A stretch of 6,686 bases of DNA from NCBI GenBank assembly GCA_028694405.1, contig JAQUTM010000127.1:1-6686 (forward strand), in the 5' to 3' direction. The notes under the pieces were generated by a model. It was not told the origin of the DNA and made no database searches. It was given only the letters and a program-made list of their open reading frames with translations. Positions within the stretch are counted from its first letter, which is position 1. Each line of letters opens with the position of its first letter. This document shows, piece after piece, positions 1 through 5,505 of this stretch. The translations under genes were made by a program, and so were the position numbers. The DNA comes from Oscillospiraceae bacterium (GTDB taxonomy: Bacteria; Bacillota; Clostridia; Oscillospirales; Ruminococcaceae).

Positions 1-21
1 GTGAAACAGCGTTTTTGTATT

Positions 22-2280
22 TTAATTGTGTTTATAATAATTTATCAAGCAGCCATCTAATAGTATTTGTTTTTCATCTGCTGTCATGTCTGCAATGCTT
101 AAAGTAAATTCTTTTACCTCTTTACCAATTACATAAGCTTTTATGGCACTGGTATCCCCCATAATAGCTGTGCGAATATCCGGCACAAAAACGTAATCTT
201 CTTTTGTAAAAGGTGTGTCGCCGTCTATTAAAAAGGGGATCATTCCCCAGTTAATTAAATTTGAACGGTAACGTTTGGTAGCGTATTCTTGACTTATATT
301 GGCACAGCCGCCCAAAACACGTTGGCAGCTTGCAGCTTGTTCACGTGCAGAGCCATCTCCCGGTTTTACAGCATAGATAACGCTGCCAATGTTCATTTGT
401 GCCGTATTTATATTTTCGCAGCCTTTTATAGTTTTGATTTTAGTGTAAACACCTTCTAGCTCATCTGCCTCTTGACCGGCTTTTCGTGCATGGTCTAAAG
501 CTTGTACAGCTTTTGCTTTGCCAACATAGGCAGGGTCTTTACGGGACAAAGTAAATTCTGCCAGCCCTAAAGGATTAGAACGGAAAGAAGAAGTTTCGCC
601 GGAAGGAATTAGTTCATCTGTGGTGGTAACAGGGTCGGTAATATAAGATACCACCTTCATCAGCAAATTGTCGCTTAAAGGGCTGATAGTCGGCCAATCT
701 ACGATATTAGGACCAAATTTCAGTAAATCGTCATAGTTGGGTCTGTTATAGCCTTTGTAAATGCGGCTTTCGTAGCTGGATTTATCAAAGAAATATTTAG
801 GCGTATGACAGTTCAAATCTAAGTCGGTAGCAGGTGTCAGGTATCCGCCATTGATACTGGTAGCCGCAATGCTGCGTGCGTCCATCAGTGCAACACTGGA
901 AATTTGTCCGTTGGAAGGTTTACTGCCCTCACGGCTTGGAAAATTTCGTGTGGTGTGTCTAATGGAAAATGCGTTGTTGGCAGGTACGTCTCCTGCGCCA
1001 AAGCAAGGGCCGCAAAATGCAGTGCGAATAGTGGCGCCTGCCGCCATTAAATCAGCAATATCACCGTTTTTCATTAGCTGCATCATTACGGGTTGGCTGC
1101 TGGGGTAAACGCTTAAAGCATATTCGTCATTGCCAATCATATGGCCTTTGATAATTTGTGCGGCTTCATTTACATTTGTGTAGGTACCGCCGGCACAACC
1201 TGCAATTACACCTTGGTCTACCTTTAACTTGCCATTTACAATTTTGTTTGTCAAATTAAACTGGATATTAGGATTATCTATCAACTGTATGCAGTCTTTT
1301 TCACAAGCACGCAAAATATCTTCTAGGTTTGCGTTAAGTGTTTCTATTTCATATACATTACTTGGGTGCATGGGAAGCGCAATCATAGGTCTAATTGTAG
1401 AAAGGTCTACATACACCATGCCGTCATAATAGGCAACTCTACCCGGCTCTAATTGTTTGTAGTCTTCTGCACGACCATGAACTGCCAGATATTCCTGCGT
1501 TTTTTCATCGGTGCACCAAATGCTGGATAGGCAAGTGGTCTCGGTAGTCATAACGTCAATACCATTTCTAAAGTCCATTTCTAGGTTGGCAATACCGTCA
1601 CCCACAAATTCCATAATTTTATTTTTTACATAGCCGTTTTTAAATACTGCACCTATAATTGCAAGTGCTACGTCTTGCGGGCCAACCCCGGGCACCGGTT
1701 TGCCGGTAAGATATACCCCCACAACATCAGGATAATTTACATCGTAAGTTTTGCATAGCAGCTGTTTTACAAGTTCTCCGCCGCCTTCGCCAATCGCCAT
1801 GGTGCCTATGGCGCCGTAGCGTGTGTGGCTGTCGCTGCCTAAAATCATTTTTCCGCAGCCTGCATGCATTTCTCTCATATATTGGTGAATAACAGCCATA
1901 TGAGGAGGCACATAGATACCACCGTATTTTTTTGCGGCAGAAAGACCAAACATATGGTCATCTTCGTTAATAGTGCCGCCTACTGCGCATAAGCTGTTGT
2001 GGCAATTTGTAAGCACATAGGGGATAGGAAATTTTTCAAGGCCGCTGGCACGCGCTGTTTGCACAATGCCAACAAAAGTAATGTCATGGCTTGCCATGGC
2101 ATCAAATTTTAATTTTAGTTTGTTTTCATCACCGGAGGTGTTGTGTGCCTGCAAAATAGAGTAAGCCATGGTGTTTTTTGCAGCTTCACTTTTAGATAGC
2201 GAGATACCGGCTTCGGCGGGATTTTCTATAATTTGTTTGCCGTCTACCAAATATACGCCGCTGTCATATAATTTAATCAT
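22..2280 (-). CDS. Aconitase-superfamily hydratase, YbhJ-like, complete (752 aa)
   Basis: Cytosolic [4Fe-4S] dehydratase of the aconitase/isopropylmalate isomerase superfamily; the true substrate is unknown. Seen in the protein: GSDSHT at 148-153 followed by a Gly-rich stretch (IGEGGGE); the first cluster Cys in AGCAGGTYTN (C362); the other two in CGPC (C423, C426); RNFPSR at 445-450, matching the two substrate-binding Arg of aconitase with the same spacing; and a C-terminal swivel domain with GSARE at 643-647, matching aconitase GSSRE and keeping the catalytic Ser and Arg. The length of about 750 suits the YbhJ-like hydratases. By remembered alignment with mitochondrial aconitase, the Asp of the DH pair is Cys93 (TNCHN) and the active-site Glu before the DLS motif is Tyr290, so a reaction other than citrate isomerisation is likely. 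AAAGGAG (2288-2294) lies 7 bases before the ATG. It diverges from sigG and appears to be a single-gene unit. Family assignment is secure; exact function is not. Confidence 0.9.
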   Translation of the reverse strand: MIKLYDSGVYLVDGKQIIENPAEAGISLSKSEAAKNTMAYSILQAHNTSGDENKLKLKFDAMASHDITFVGIVQTARASGLEKFPIPYVLTNCHNSLCAVGGTINEDDHMFGLSAAKKYGGIYVPPHMAVIHQYMREMHAGCGKMILGSDSHTRYGAIGTMAIGEGGGELVKQLLCKTYDVNYPDVVGVYLTGKPVPGVGPQDVALAIIGAVFKNGYVKNKIMEFVGDGIANLEMDFRNGIDVMTTETTCLSSIWCTDEKTQEYLAVHGRAEDYKQLEPGRVAYYDGMVYVDLSTIRPMIALPMHPSNVYEIETLNANLEDILRACEKDCIQLIDNPNIQFNLTNKIVNGKLKVDQGVIAGCAGGTYTNVNEAAQIIKGHMIGNDEYALSVYPSSQPVMMQLMKNGDIADLMAAGATIRTAFCGPCFGAGDVPANNAFSIRHTTRNFPSREGSKPSNGQISSVALMDARSIAATSINGGYLTPATDLDLNCHTPKYFFDKSSYESRIYKGYNRPNYDDLLKFGPNIVDWPTISPLSDNLLMKVVSYITDPVTTTDELIPSGETSSFRSNPLGLAEFTLSRKDPAYVGKAKAVQALDHARKAGQEADELEGVYTKIKTIKGCENINTAQMNIGSVIYAVKPGDGSAREQAASCQRVLGGCANISQEYATKRYRSNLINWGMIPFLIDGDTPFTKEDYVFVPDIRTAIMGDTSAIKAYVIGKEVKEFTLSIADMTADEKQILLDGCLINYYKHN

Positions 2281-2339
2281 ATTTTTGCTCCTTTATATTT
2301 AAAATTACAATCCCACATAATTCTTTAAACGTGTTTTCA

Positions 2340-2368
2340 ATCATAACATTTTTTGCAGTTACAGGCAA
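2340..2368 (-). promoter_or_regulatory. Candidate sigma-A promoter of the hydratase gene
   Basis: Read on the minus strand, TTGCCT (2368-2363) is followed after 17 bases by TATGAT (2345-2340). This would start transcription near 2333 and give a leader of about 50 bases. The -35 matches consensus at four of six positions and the -10 at five of six. It is the best pair seen in the divergent gap, but unproven. Confidence 0.3.
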
Positions 2369-2431
2369 TAGCTAACACAGTAAAGTTGTAAAGTATAATT
2401 TAATGTTATAATTTGGAAAAGCGCTCTAAAC

Positions 2432-2461
2432 GTATTTTATCCGACAAATACTCCCATACTT
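2432..2461 (+). promoter_or_regulatory. Candidate sigma-G-type promoter of sigG
   Basis: GTATT (2432-2436), 18 bases, then CATACTT (2455-2461) resembles the forespore SigG consensus remembered from Bacillus (GHATR, 18, CATnHTA), with one mismatch in each box. It sits about 25 bases before the ribosome binding site, a sensible place for autoregulation. A vegetative-looking alternative, TTGTAA (2386-2391) with TATAAT (2407-2412), has a short 15-base spacer. A SigF site was not clear. Confidence 0.4.
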
Positions 2462-2486
2462 TTTGTGTAATAAAAAGGCGAATGGT

Positions 2487-2500
2487 GGGAGTAAAAGTTG
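2487..2500 (+). promoter_or_regulatory. Ribosome binding site and TTG start of sigG
   Basis: GGGAG (2487-2491) lies 6 bases before TTG at 2498. An in-frame TAA at 2492-2494 closes the frame just upstream, and the next in-frame Met is residue 42, inside the conserved core. The residues after the TTG (NKVNISGVNTSKL) match the conserved SigG N-terminus, so TTG is the start. Confidence 0.85.
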
Positions 2501-3268
2501 TATTATAACAAAGTAAATATTAGCGGTGTAAACACTTCAAAACTTAAAATTTTAACGGAAGCACAAAAGCAAGAGCTGTTAGAGCGAATAAAAAAAGGAG
2601 ACGAGCAGGCGCGCGAGGAGATGATTGCGGGCAATTTAAGATTGGTGCTTTCGGTGGTACAAAAGTTTACCAACCGCGGCGAGGCCATGGACGATTTGTT
2701 TCAAGTGGGCTGTATTGGCTTGATTAAAGCGATTGATAATTTTGACTTAAGCTATGGCGTAAAGTTTTCCAGCTATTCACAGCCCATGATTATCGGCGAG
2801 ATACGGCGATTTTTAAGAGATAACAATGCAATAAGAGTAAGCCGCAGTATGCGAGATTTGGCATATCGCGCCATGCAGGCAAAAGAGGCTTTACAAAAGC
2901 AAATGGGAAAAGAGCCTACAATTCAGCAAATTGCGCAGGAGCTTGGTGAAGATCAAGCCTCCGTTACCTTGGCGTTGGAATCTGTAGTGGACCCTGTATC
3001 TTTATACGAACCGGTTTACAATGACGGAGGAGACACTATTTTTGTAATGGATCAAATAGGCGACAGCAACAATGAGGAGAGCTGGATAAGCGGCATATTG
3101 TTTAAAGATACCATTCAAAAATTGAGCGACCGTGAAAAAAAGATTATGGCTTTGCGCTTTTTATCAGGCAAAACCCAGGTAGAGGTAGCAAATGAGATTG
3201 GCATTAGTCAGGCACAGGTAAGCCGACTGGAAAAAAATGCGCTTGAACACATTAAACGACAGCTTTGA
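2498..3268 (+). CDS. sigG: RNA polymerase sporulation sigma factor SigG (256 aa)
   Basis: Late forespore-specific sigma factor that directs RNA polymerase to spore protection and germination genes after engulfment. Domains seen in order: the SigG-type N-terminus with NKVNISGVNTSKL (4-16); region 2 with NLRLVLSVVQKF (46-57), DDLFQVGCIGLIKAIDNFD (65-83) and the promoter-melting/-10 part KFSSYSQPMIIGEIRRFLRD (89-108); region 3 with RVSRSMRDLAYRA (113-125) and KEPTIQQIAQELG; then PVSLYEPVYNDGGD (166-179), typical of SigF/SigG; and region 4 with the helix-turn-helix KTQVEVANEIGISQAQVSRLEK (225-246). Length and sequence agree with Bacillus SigG (260 aa) throughout. SigF and SigB are less likely because of the N-terminal motif. 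Position 44 is Ala where Bacillus SigG has Asn45. In many Clostridia sigG follows spoIIGA-sigE; here a divergent hydratase gene lies upstream and sigG looks monocistronic. Confidence 0.96.
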   Translation: MYYNKVNISGVNTSKLKILTEAQKQELLERIKKGDEQAREEMIAGNLRLVLSVVQKFTNRGEAMDDLFQVGCIGLIKAIDNFDLSYGVKFSSYSQPMIIGEIRRFLRDNNAIRVSRSMRDLAYRAMQAKEALQKQMGKEPTIQQIAQELGEDQASVTLALESVVDPVSLYEPVYNDGGDTIFVMDQIGDSNNEESWISGILFKDTIQKLSDREKKIMALRFLSGKTQVEVANEIGISQAQVSRLEKNALEHIKRQL

Positions 3269-3290
3269 CAGAAAAAATGATAATATAACA

Positions 3291-3323
3291 AAAAAGCACA
3301 TGGTAAATTACCATGTGCTTTTT
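3291..3323. terminator. Bidirectional intrinsic terminator between sigG and the HAD gene
   Basis: A perfect 15-bp inverted repeat (arms 3291-3305 and 3309-3323, core AGCACATGGTA/TACCATGTGCT, 3-base loop) lies 22 bases after the sigG stop codon. The arms end in A and T tracts, so the hairpin carries a U-run on either strand. It can therefore end sigG from the left and the convergent HAD gene, whose stop is at 3395, from the right. Confidence 0.9.
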
Positions 3324-3394
3324 GTTCTTTTTAGTTTCAGTTGTACTGATTTATAGAATAAATAGTATTTGTAAAAAGCGTTATCTCAGCAAGG

Positions 3395-4006
3395 CTAGAA
3401 GGAAACACCTAGTTTTTTTAATTCTTCCTCTAACTCTTTAGCACCTGTAAAAACAATCCCTTTCAGTCCGCAGGCTTGGGCACCTTGCACGTTATTTGCG
3501 CTATCATCTGTAAAAACACAGGTTTCTGCTTTTAAATTATATTTCTCCAATAAAATATCAAAAATTTCAGCGTCAGGCTTTATACATTTTACATCACAAG
3601 AAACAATCCCACCGTCAAAATACTGCCAAAAGTCAAACCGAGTTTTCCAGTCTTCATAACAGTCAGCAGGCAAGTTAGATAAATAGTAGGTGTGGTAATT
3701 AGATTTAGCCAATCGCTGTAGCAGCGAATAAGTATCTTTTTTTAGAGTTAAAGTGGATTTCCATGTTTTTAATATCAAAGCGGTTTCTTTCTCTAAACCT
3801 TGTAAAGCTGCCAGCTGTAAAAAAGTGTCCTCTGCTTCTTCACGCGTTACCGTATCTGCGTCCATTTGCGCCCACAGCGGGTCTCCAAAGGTTAAATTAT
3901 AAATAGCGTTTTCTAAGTGTACATCGTGAAAAGTTTCTTTTAAAAAAGTGCGTGGCGCAAAGTTTACCAACACACCGCCAAAGTCAAATATAATATTTTC
4001 TACCAT
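3395..4006 (-). CDS. HAD-superfamily (subfamily IA) phosphatase-like hydrolase (203 aa)
   Basis: Soluble haloacid-dehalogenase-fold hydrolase, probably a small-molecule phosphatase; the substrate cannot be told. Motif I is IIFDFGGVLV with nucleophile D8. The usual second Asp, the general acid, is replaced by G10, as in YihX-type proteins (DLGNV in Escherichia coli YihX). Residues about 16-90 form an alpha-helical cap of the C1 type. Motif II is YYLSN (Ser110), motif III is Lys143 in CIKPDAEIF, and motif IV is FTDDSANN with D167 and D168, which hold Mg2+. The length is normal for the family (about 200). No in-frame start codon lies between the ATG and the ribosome binding site, which fixes the start. 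The gene is flanked by terminators or gaps and is probably monocistronic. YihX (a glucose-1-phosphate phosphatase) is the nearest characterised comparison I recall, but low overall similarity means the substrate should not be transferred. Confidence 0.9.
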   Translation of the reverse strand: MVENIIFDFGGVLVNFAPRTFLKETFHDVHLENAIYNLTFGDPLWAQMDADTVTREEAEDTFLQLAALQGLEKETALILKTWKSTLTLKKDTYSLLQRLAKSNYHTYYLSNLPADCYEDWKTRFDFWQYFDGGIVSCDVKCIKPDAEIFDILLEKYNLKAETCVFTDDSANNVQGAQACGLKGIVFTGAKELEEELKKLGVSF

Positions 4007-4018
4007 AAGATATGTATT

Positions 4019-4024
4019 CTCCTT
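4019..4024 (-). promoter_or_regulatory. Distant ribosome binding site of the HAD gene
   Basis: AAGGAG on the minus strand lies 12 bases before the ATG at 4006, longer than the usual 5-9. The codons in between (AAT ACA TAT CTT) include no start, so the spacing suggests weak or moderate translation rather than a wrong start. Confidence 0.6.
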
Positions 4025-4089
4025 TTTATAACTTGCACTATATCCATAACGTGTATTTTAAATTGCATAAAAATATATAAACTAAAAAT

Positions 4090-4118
4090 ATTATAGCATT
4101 ATATTAACTATAATACAA
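4090..4118 (-). promoter_or_regulatory. Weak candidate promoter of the HAD gene
   Basis: A perfect minus-strand TATAAT (4095-4090) lies 17 bases from TTGTAT (4118-4113), which matches the -35 consensus only in TTG. A second TATAAT overlaps nearby (4103-4098). The region is very AT-rich, so matches by chance are expected. Confidence 0.25.
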
Positions 4119-4183
4119 AACGCAAAGTATATAAAATTGGATTTTTGAAAAAAGCATAATTTTCTTAAATTCAGTGTAGAATT

Positions 4184-4317
4184 GGGCTAAGCGCCCTATA
4201 TATATTCCTTGTAAAATATAGCGTGGAATATAAAATCTGTCTGTGGGATTTCAGTAATCCGCGTTGCCGGTTACAGCTTATATTTGATGTTAAATTATGC
4301 TGGCTTTGCGTAGCAAA
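4184..4317. repeat. Cluster of short inverted repeats in a gene-free gap
   Basis: The 322-base gap 4007-4328 has no convincing gene. Its right half is less AT-rich and holds five small palindromes in a row: GGGC/GCCC (4184-4196); TATATTCC/GGAATATA (4201-4208 with 4225-4232, a perfect 8-bp stem); GGATT/AATCC (4246-4250 with 4256-4260); GCCGG/CTGGC (4266-4270 with 4300-4304, one G-U pair); and TTTGC/GCAAA (4305-4309 with 4313-4317). None is followed by a proper U-run on either strand. It might be a structured RNA, an intergenic repeat element of the MITE kind, or the decayed end of an older insertion. The last hairpin, just past the lipoprotein stop, could slow or stabilise that transcript. Confidence 0.35.
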
Positions 4318-4328
4318 CAAGATAAAAT

Positions 4329-4976
4329 TTAATTATATACAATTTGTGTAACGGTTCCCTTTGCGGGAGCCATGGTGTATACAAAAATATAATTGTATTC
4401 GCTTACCGTAATGGTGCATTTCAGTTCCTCATCCATATCAAAATTCGGAGCATTTGTAATTTCATCTGCAAAATTCATTAGAAAGATTGTACCGTTATCG
4501 GGATTTGCATCATAATAATTAAAATGTGGCATTTTACTAAAATCGGAATCTGATACTATAAAATTATAACCATTTTCAAATAAATCATTTCGCTTCACGA
4601 TTCCTGTCAAAGTTACATTACCCATAAAATTTGCCTTTAACATATTTAGTTTATCATCTGGGTCATATTTATATTCTATATCTGCAACTTTCCATTCGCC
4701 AAATGTATCTCCTTTTTCAAGAACAGCTTTGACTTCTTCGTTCTTGCCAAGCGTGAAAAAGCCGTTTTTACCTATATCCGGAGTAGACTCATTATCTACA
4801 GACAATAAATCTTCTGATTGAGATGAACTATCAGTAGGTTTTGAAAGTTGACTTTCTGCTTGCAAGGAATAACCGTTATCAATTTTTGATTGGTTGTTTT
4901 CAAGCCTACTGCAACCTGCAATTCCCATAAGCGTTATAGATGCTAAAAAAATACACACAACATTTTTCATTTTCAT
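4329..4976 (-). CDS. Putative secreted lipoprotein of unknown family (215 aa)
   Basis: Predicted membrane-anchored surface lipoprotein. The N-terminus has a short basic stretch (MKMKN), a hydrophobic segment (residues 6-20) and the lipobox IAGC with Cys22 as the lipidated residue. Residues about 23-75 form a Ser/Asn/Gln/Asp-rich linker. The remainder (about 76-215) is a small, probably beta-rich domain with strands such as GEWKVADIEYKYD (93-105), VTLTGIVKR (121-129) and EYNYIFVYTMAP (193-204), and many acidic residues. I do not recognise the domain and assign no function; a ligand-binding or OB-like fold is only a guess. GTAGGATGG lies right before the first ATG (4976) at short spacing, so the second Met (codon 3, 4970-4968) could equally be the real start. 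The gene has its own strong promoter and diverges from the lysine-riboswitch transport unit; no functional link between them is visible. Confidence 0.85.
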   Translation of the reverse strand: MKMKNVVCIFLASITLMGIAGCSRLENNQSKIDNGYSLQAESQLSKPTDSSSQSEDLLSVDNESTPDIGKNGFFTLGKNEEVKAVLEKGDTFGEWKVADIEYKYDPDDKLNMLKANFMGNVTLTGIVKRNDLFENGYNFIVSDSDFSKMPHFNYYDANPDNGTIFLMNFADEITNAPNFDMDEELKCTITVSEYNYIFVYTMAPAKGTVTQIVYN

Positions 4977-5028
4977 ACCATCCTACCTAAACAACATGAA
5001 TAATGTGTTTACAGCTCAATATATCGGC

Positions 5029-5057
5029 ATTATACCATTGTAAAAGGGGTCTGTCTA
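5029..5057 (-). promoter_or_regulatory. Strong extended -10 promoter of the lipoprotein gene
   Basis: On the minus strand TAGACA (5057-5052), 17 bases, then TATAAT (5034-5029) preceded by TGG, so the extended -10 element TGnTATAAT is complete. The start point would be near 5022, giving a leader of about 45 bases. This is the best sigma-A match in the window. Confidence 0.65.
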
Positions 5058-5180
5058 TGTTTGCGCTGTCTCATCAACGCAAATTGCGGTTGTAACAAAT
5101 TTTACACACTTTGATTTTTTAAAATTACTTAGAAAATATTTTAACACACTAAATTTAAAATGACCAAAAGCATAAGATGT
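5058..5180. other. AT-rich divergent spacer, nothing recognised
   Basis: This spacer lies between the lipoprotein promoter and the riboswitch promoter. It is AT-rich, has stop codons in every frame, and shows no clear stem, operator-like palindrome or small gene. Confidence 0.5.
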
Positions 5181-5209
5181 TTGACAATAGCACAAAAGTG
5201 TGATAAATT
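5181..5209 (+). promoter_or_regulatory. Promoter of the lysine-riboswitch transcript
   Basis: A perfect TTGACA (5181-5186) is followed after 17 bases by TAAATT (5204-5209), preceded by TGA, an extended -10 element (TGn). Transcription would start near 5216, just before the aptamer. A perfect TATAAT at 5213-5218 is an alternative -10, but it lies 26 bases from TTGACA and has no good -35 of its own. Either choice puts the aptamer at the very 5' end of the mRNA. Confidence 0.6.
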
Positions 5210-5230
5210 AGATATAATTTAATAAAGCTT

Positions 5231-5385
5231 GATAGAGGTGCAATTTGCATGAGTAAAGCATAGCAATGTTGGGTAGACAGTTATGCTTGAAAGGGTACGT
5301 TGCCGAAGTTTATTTGTGTTACTCAACAAATAAGCTGGGCTGCTGCAAAATATGTAGCAGACTGTCACTTATGTGGAGCGCTATC
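5231..5385 (+). promoter_or_regulatory. Lysine riboswitch (L box) aptamer
   Basis: This RNA element in the mRNA leader binds lysine. Conserved L-box segments occur in the right order: GATAGAGGTGC (5231-5241), GAGTA (5251-5255), GAAAGGG (5289-5295), GCCGAAG (5302-5308), GCTGGG (5334-5339), CTGTCA (5362-5367) and TGGAG..GCTATC (5374-5385). The helices can be drawn: P1 GATAG/CTATC (5231-5235 with 5381-5385); part of P2 GCAA/TTGC (5240-5243 with 5300-5303); its upper arm AAGCATA/TATGCTT (5256-5262 with 5282-5288); P3 TTATTTGT/ACAAATAA (5310-5317 with 5326-5333); P4, 8 bp (5340-5347 with 5353-5360); and a short P5 (5366-5368 with 5373-5375). Loop bases TTGGGTA (5269-5275) can pair with TACTCAA (5320-5326), the expected kissing interaction. 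An extended P1 may reach 5221-5391. Confidence 0.96.
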
Positions 5386-5430
5386 GTTATTGCAAACTTA
5401 TGCTACTATTGTATTTTTGCGTGTAATAGC
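5380..5430 (+). promoter_or_regulatory. Candidate antiterminator of the lysine riboswitch
   Basis: GCTAT (5380-5384), which is also the 3' strand of P1, can pair with ATAGC (5426-5430), which includes the foot of the terminator stem. Inner pairs GCAA/TTGC (5392-5395 with 5417-5420) could support the fold. It excludes both P1 and the full terminator, as an off-switch needs: without lysine it forms and transcription continues. The main helix is only 5 bp, so the exact fold is inferred. Confidence 0.5.
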
Positions 5431-5475
5431 TGTGATGTTCCATATAAAGCGGAACTGTCACGGCTTTTTTGTTTT
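5428..5475 (+). terminator. Riboswitch-controlled intrinsic terminator
   Basis: The lower stem AGCTGTGA (5428-5435) pairs with TCACGGCT (5458-5465) with one G-U pair. After a small internal loop, GTTCC (5437-5441) pairs with GGAAC (5451-5455) around a 9-base loop. A U-run follows (5465-5470, then four more T after one G). It ends about 30 bases before the transporter start codon and has no gene of its own to end, so it works as the lysine-induced stop of the leader. Confidence 0.88.
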
Positions 5476-5505
5476 ACCGTACAGAAAGGTAGATAAGGAG
5501 AATTT

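Noticed and set aside
851..1108. Plus-strand open frame of 85 codons
   Set aside because: It lies wholly inside the hydratase gene on the other strand, has no ribosome binding site, and its protein resembles nothing; it is a shadow frame.
1229..1429. Plus-strand open frame of 66 codons
   Set aside because: Antisense to the conserved middle of the hydratase gene, with no translation signals.
2503..2688. Minus-strand open frame of 61 codons
   Set aside because: Antisense to the SigG N-terminus, whose protein sequence is clearly conserved; no start signals.
4305..4317. Intrinsic terminator just after the lipoprotein gene
   Set aside because: The 5-bp hairpin has no U-run on the minus strand, so it does not qualify.
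4223..4351. Plus-strand open frame (GTG start, about 42 codons) across the palindrome cluster
   Set aside because: No ATG, no ribosome binding site, rare-looking composition, and it runs into the lipoprotein gene antisense.
5181..5218. TTGACA at 5181 paired with TATAAT at 5213 as one promoter
   Set aside because: The 26-base spacer is too long; TTGACA fits the TGATAAATT element at 17 bases instead.
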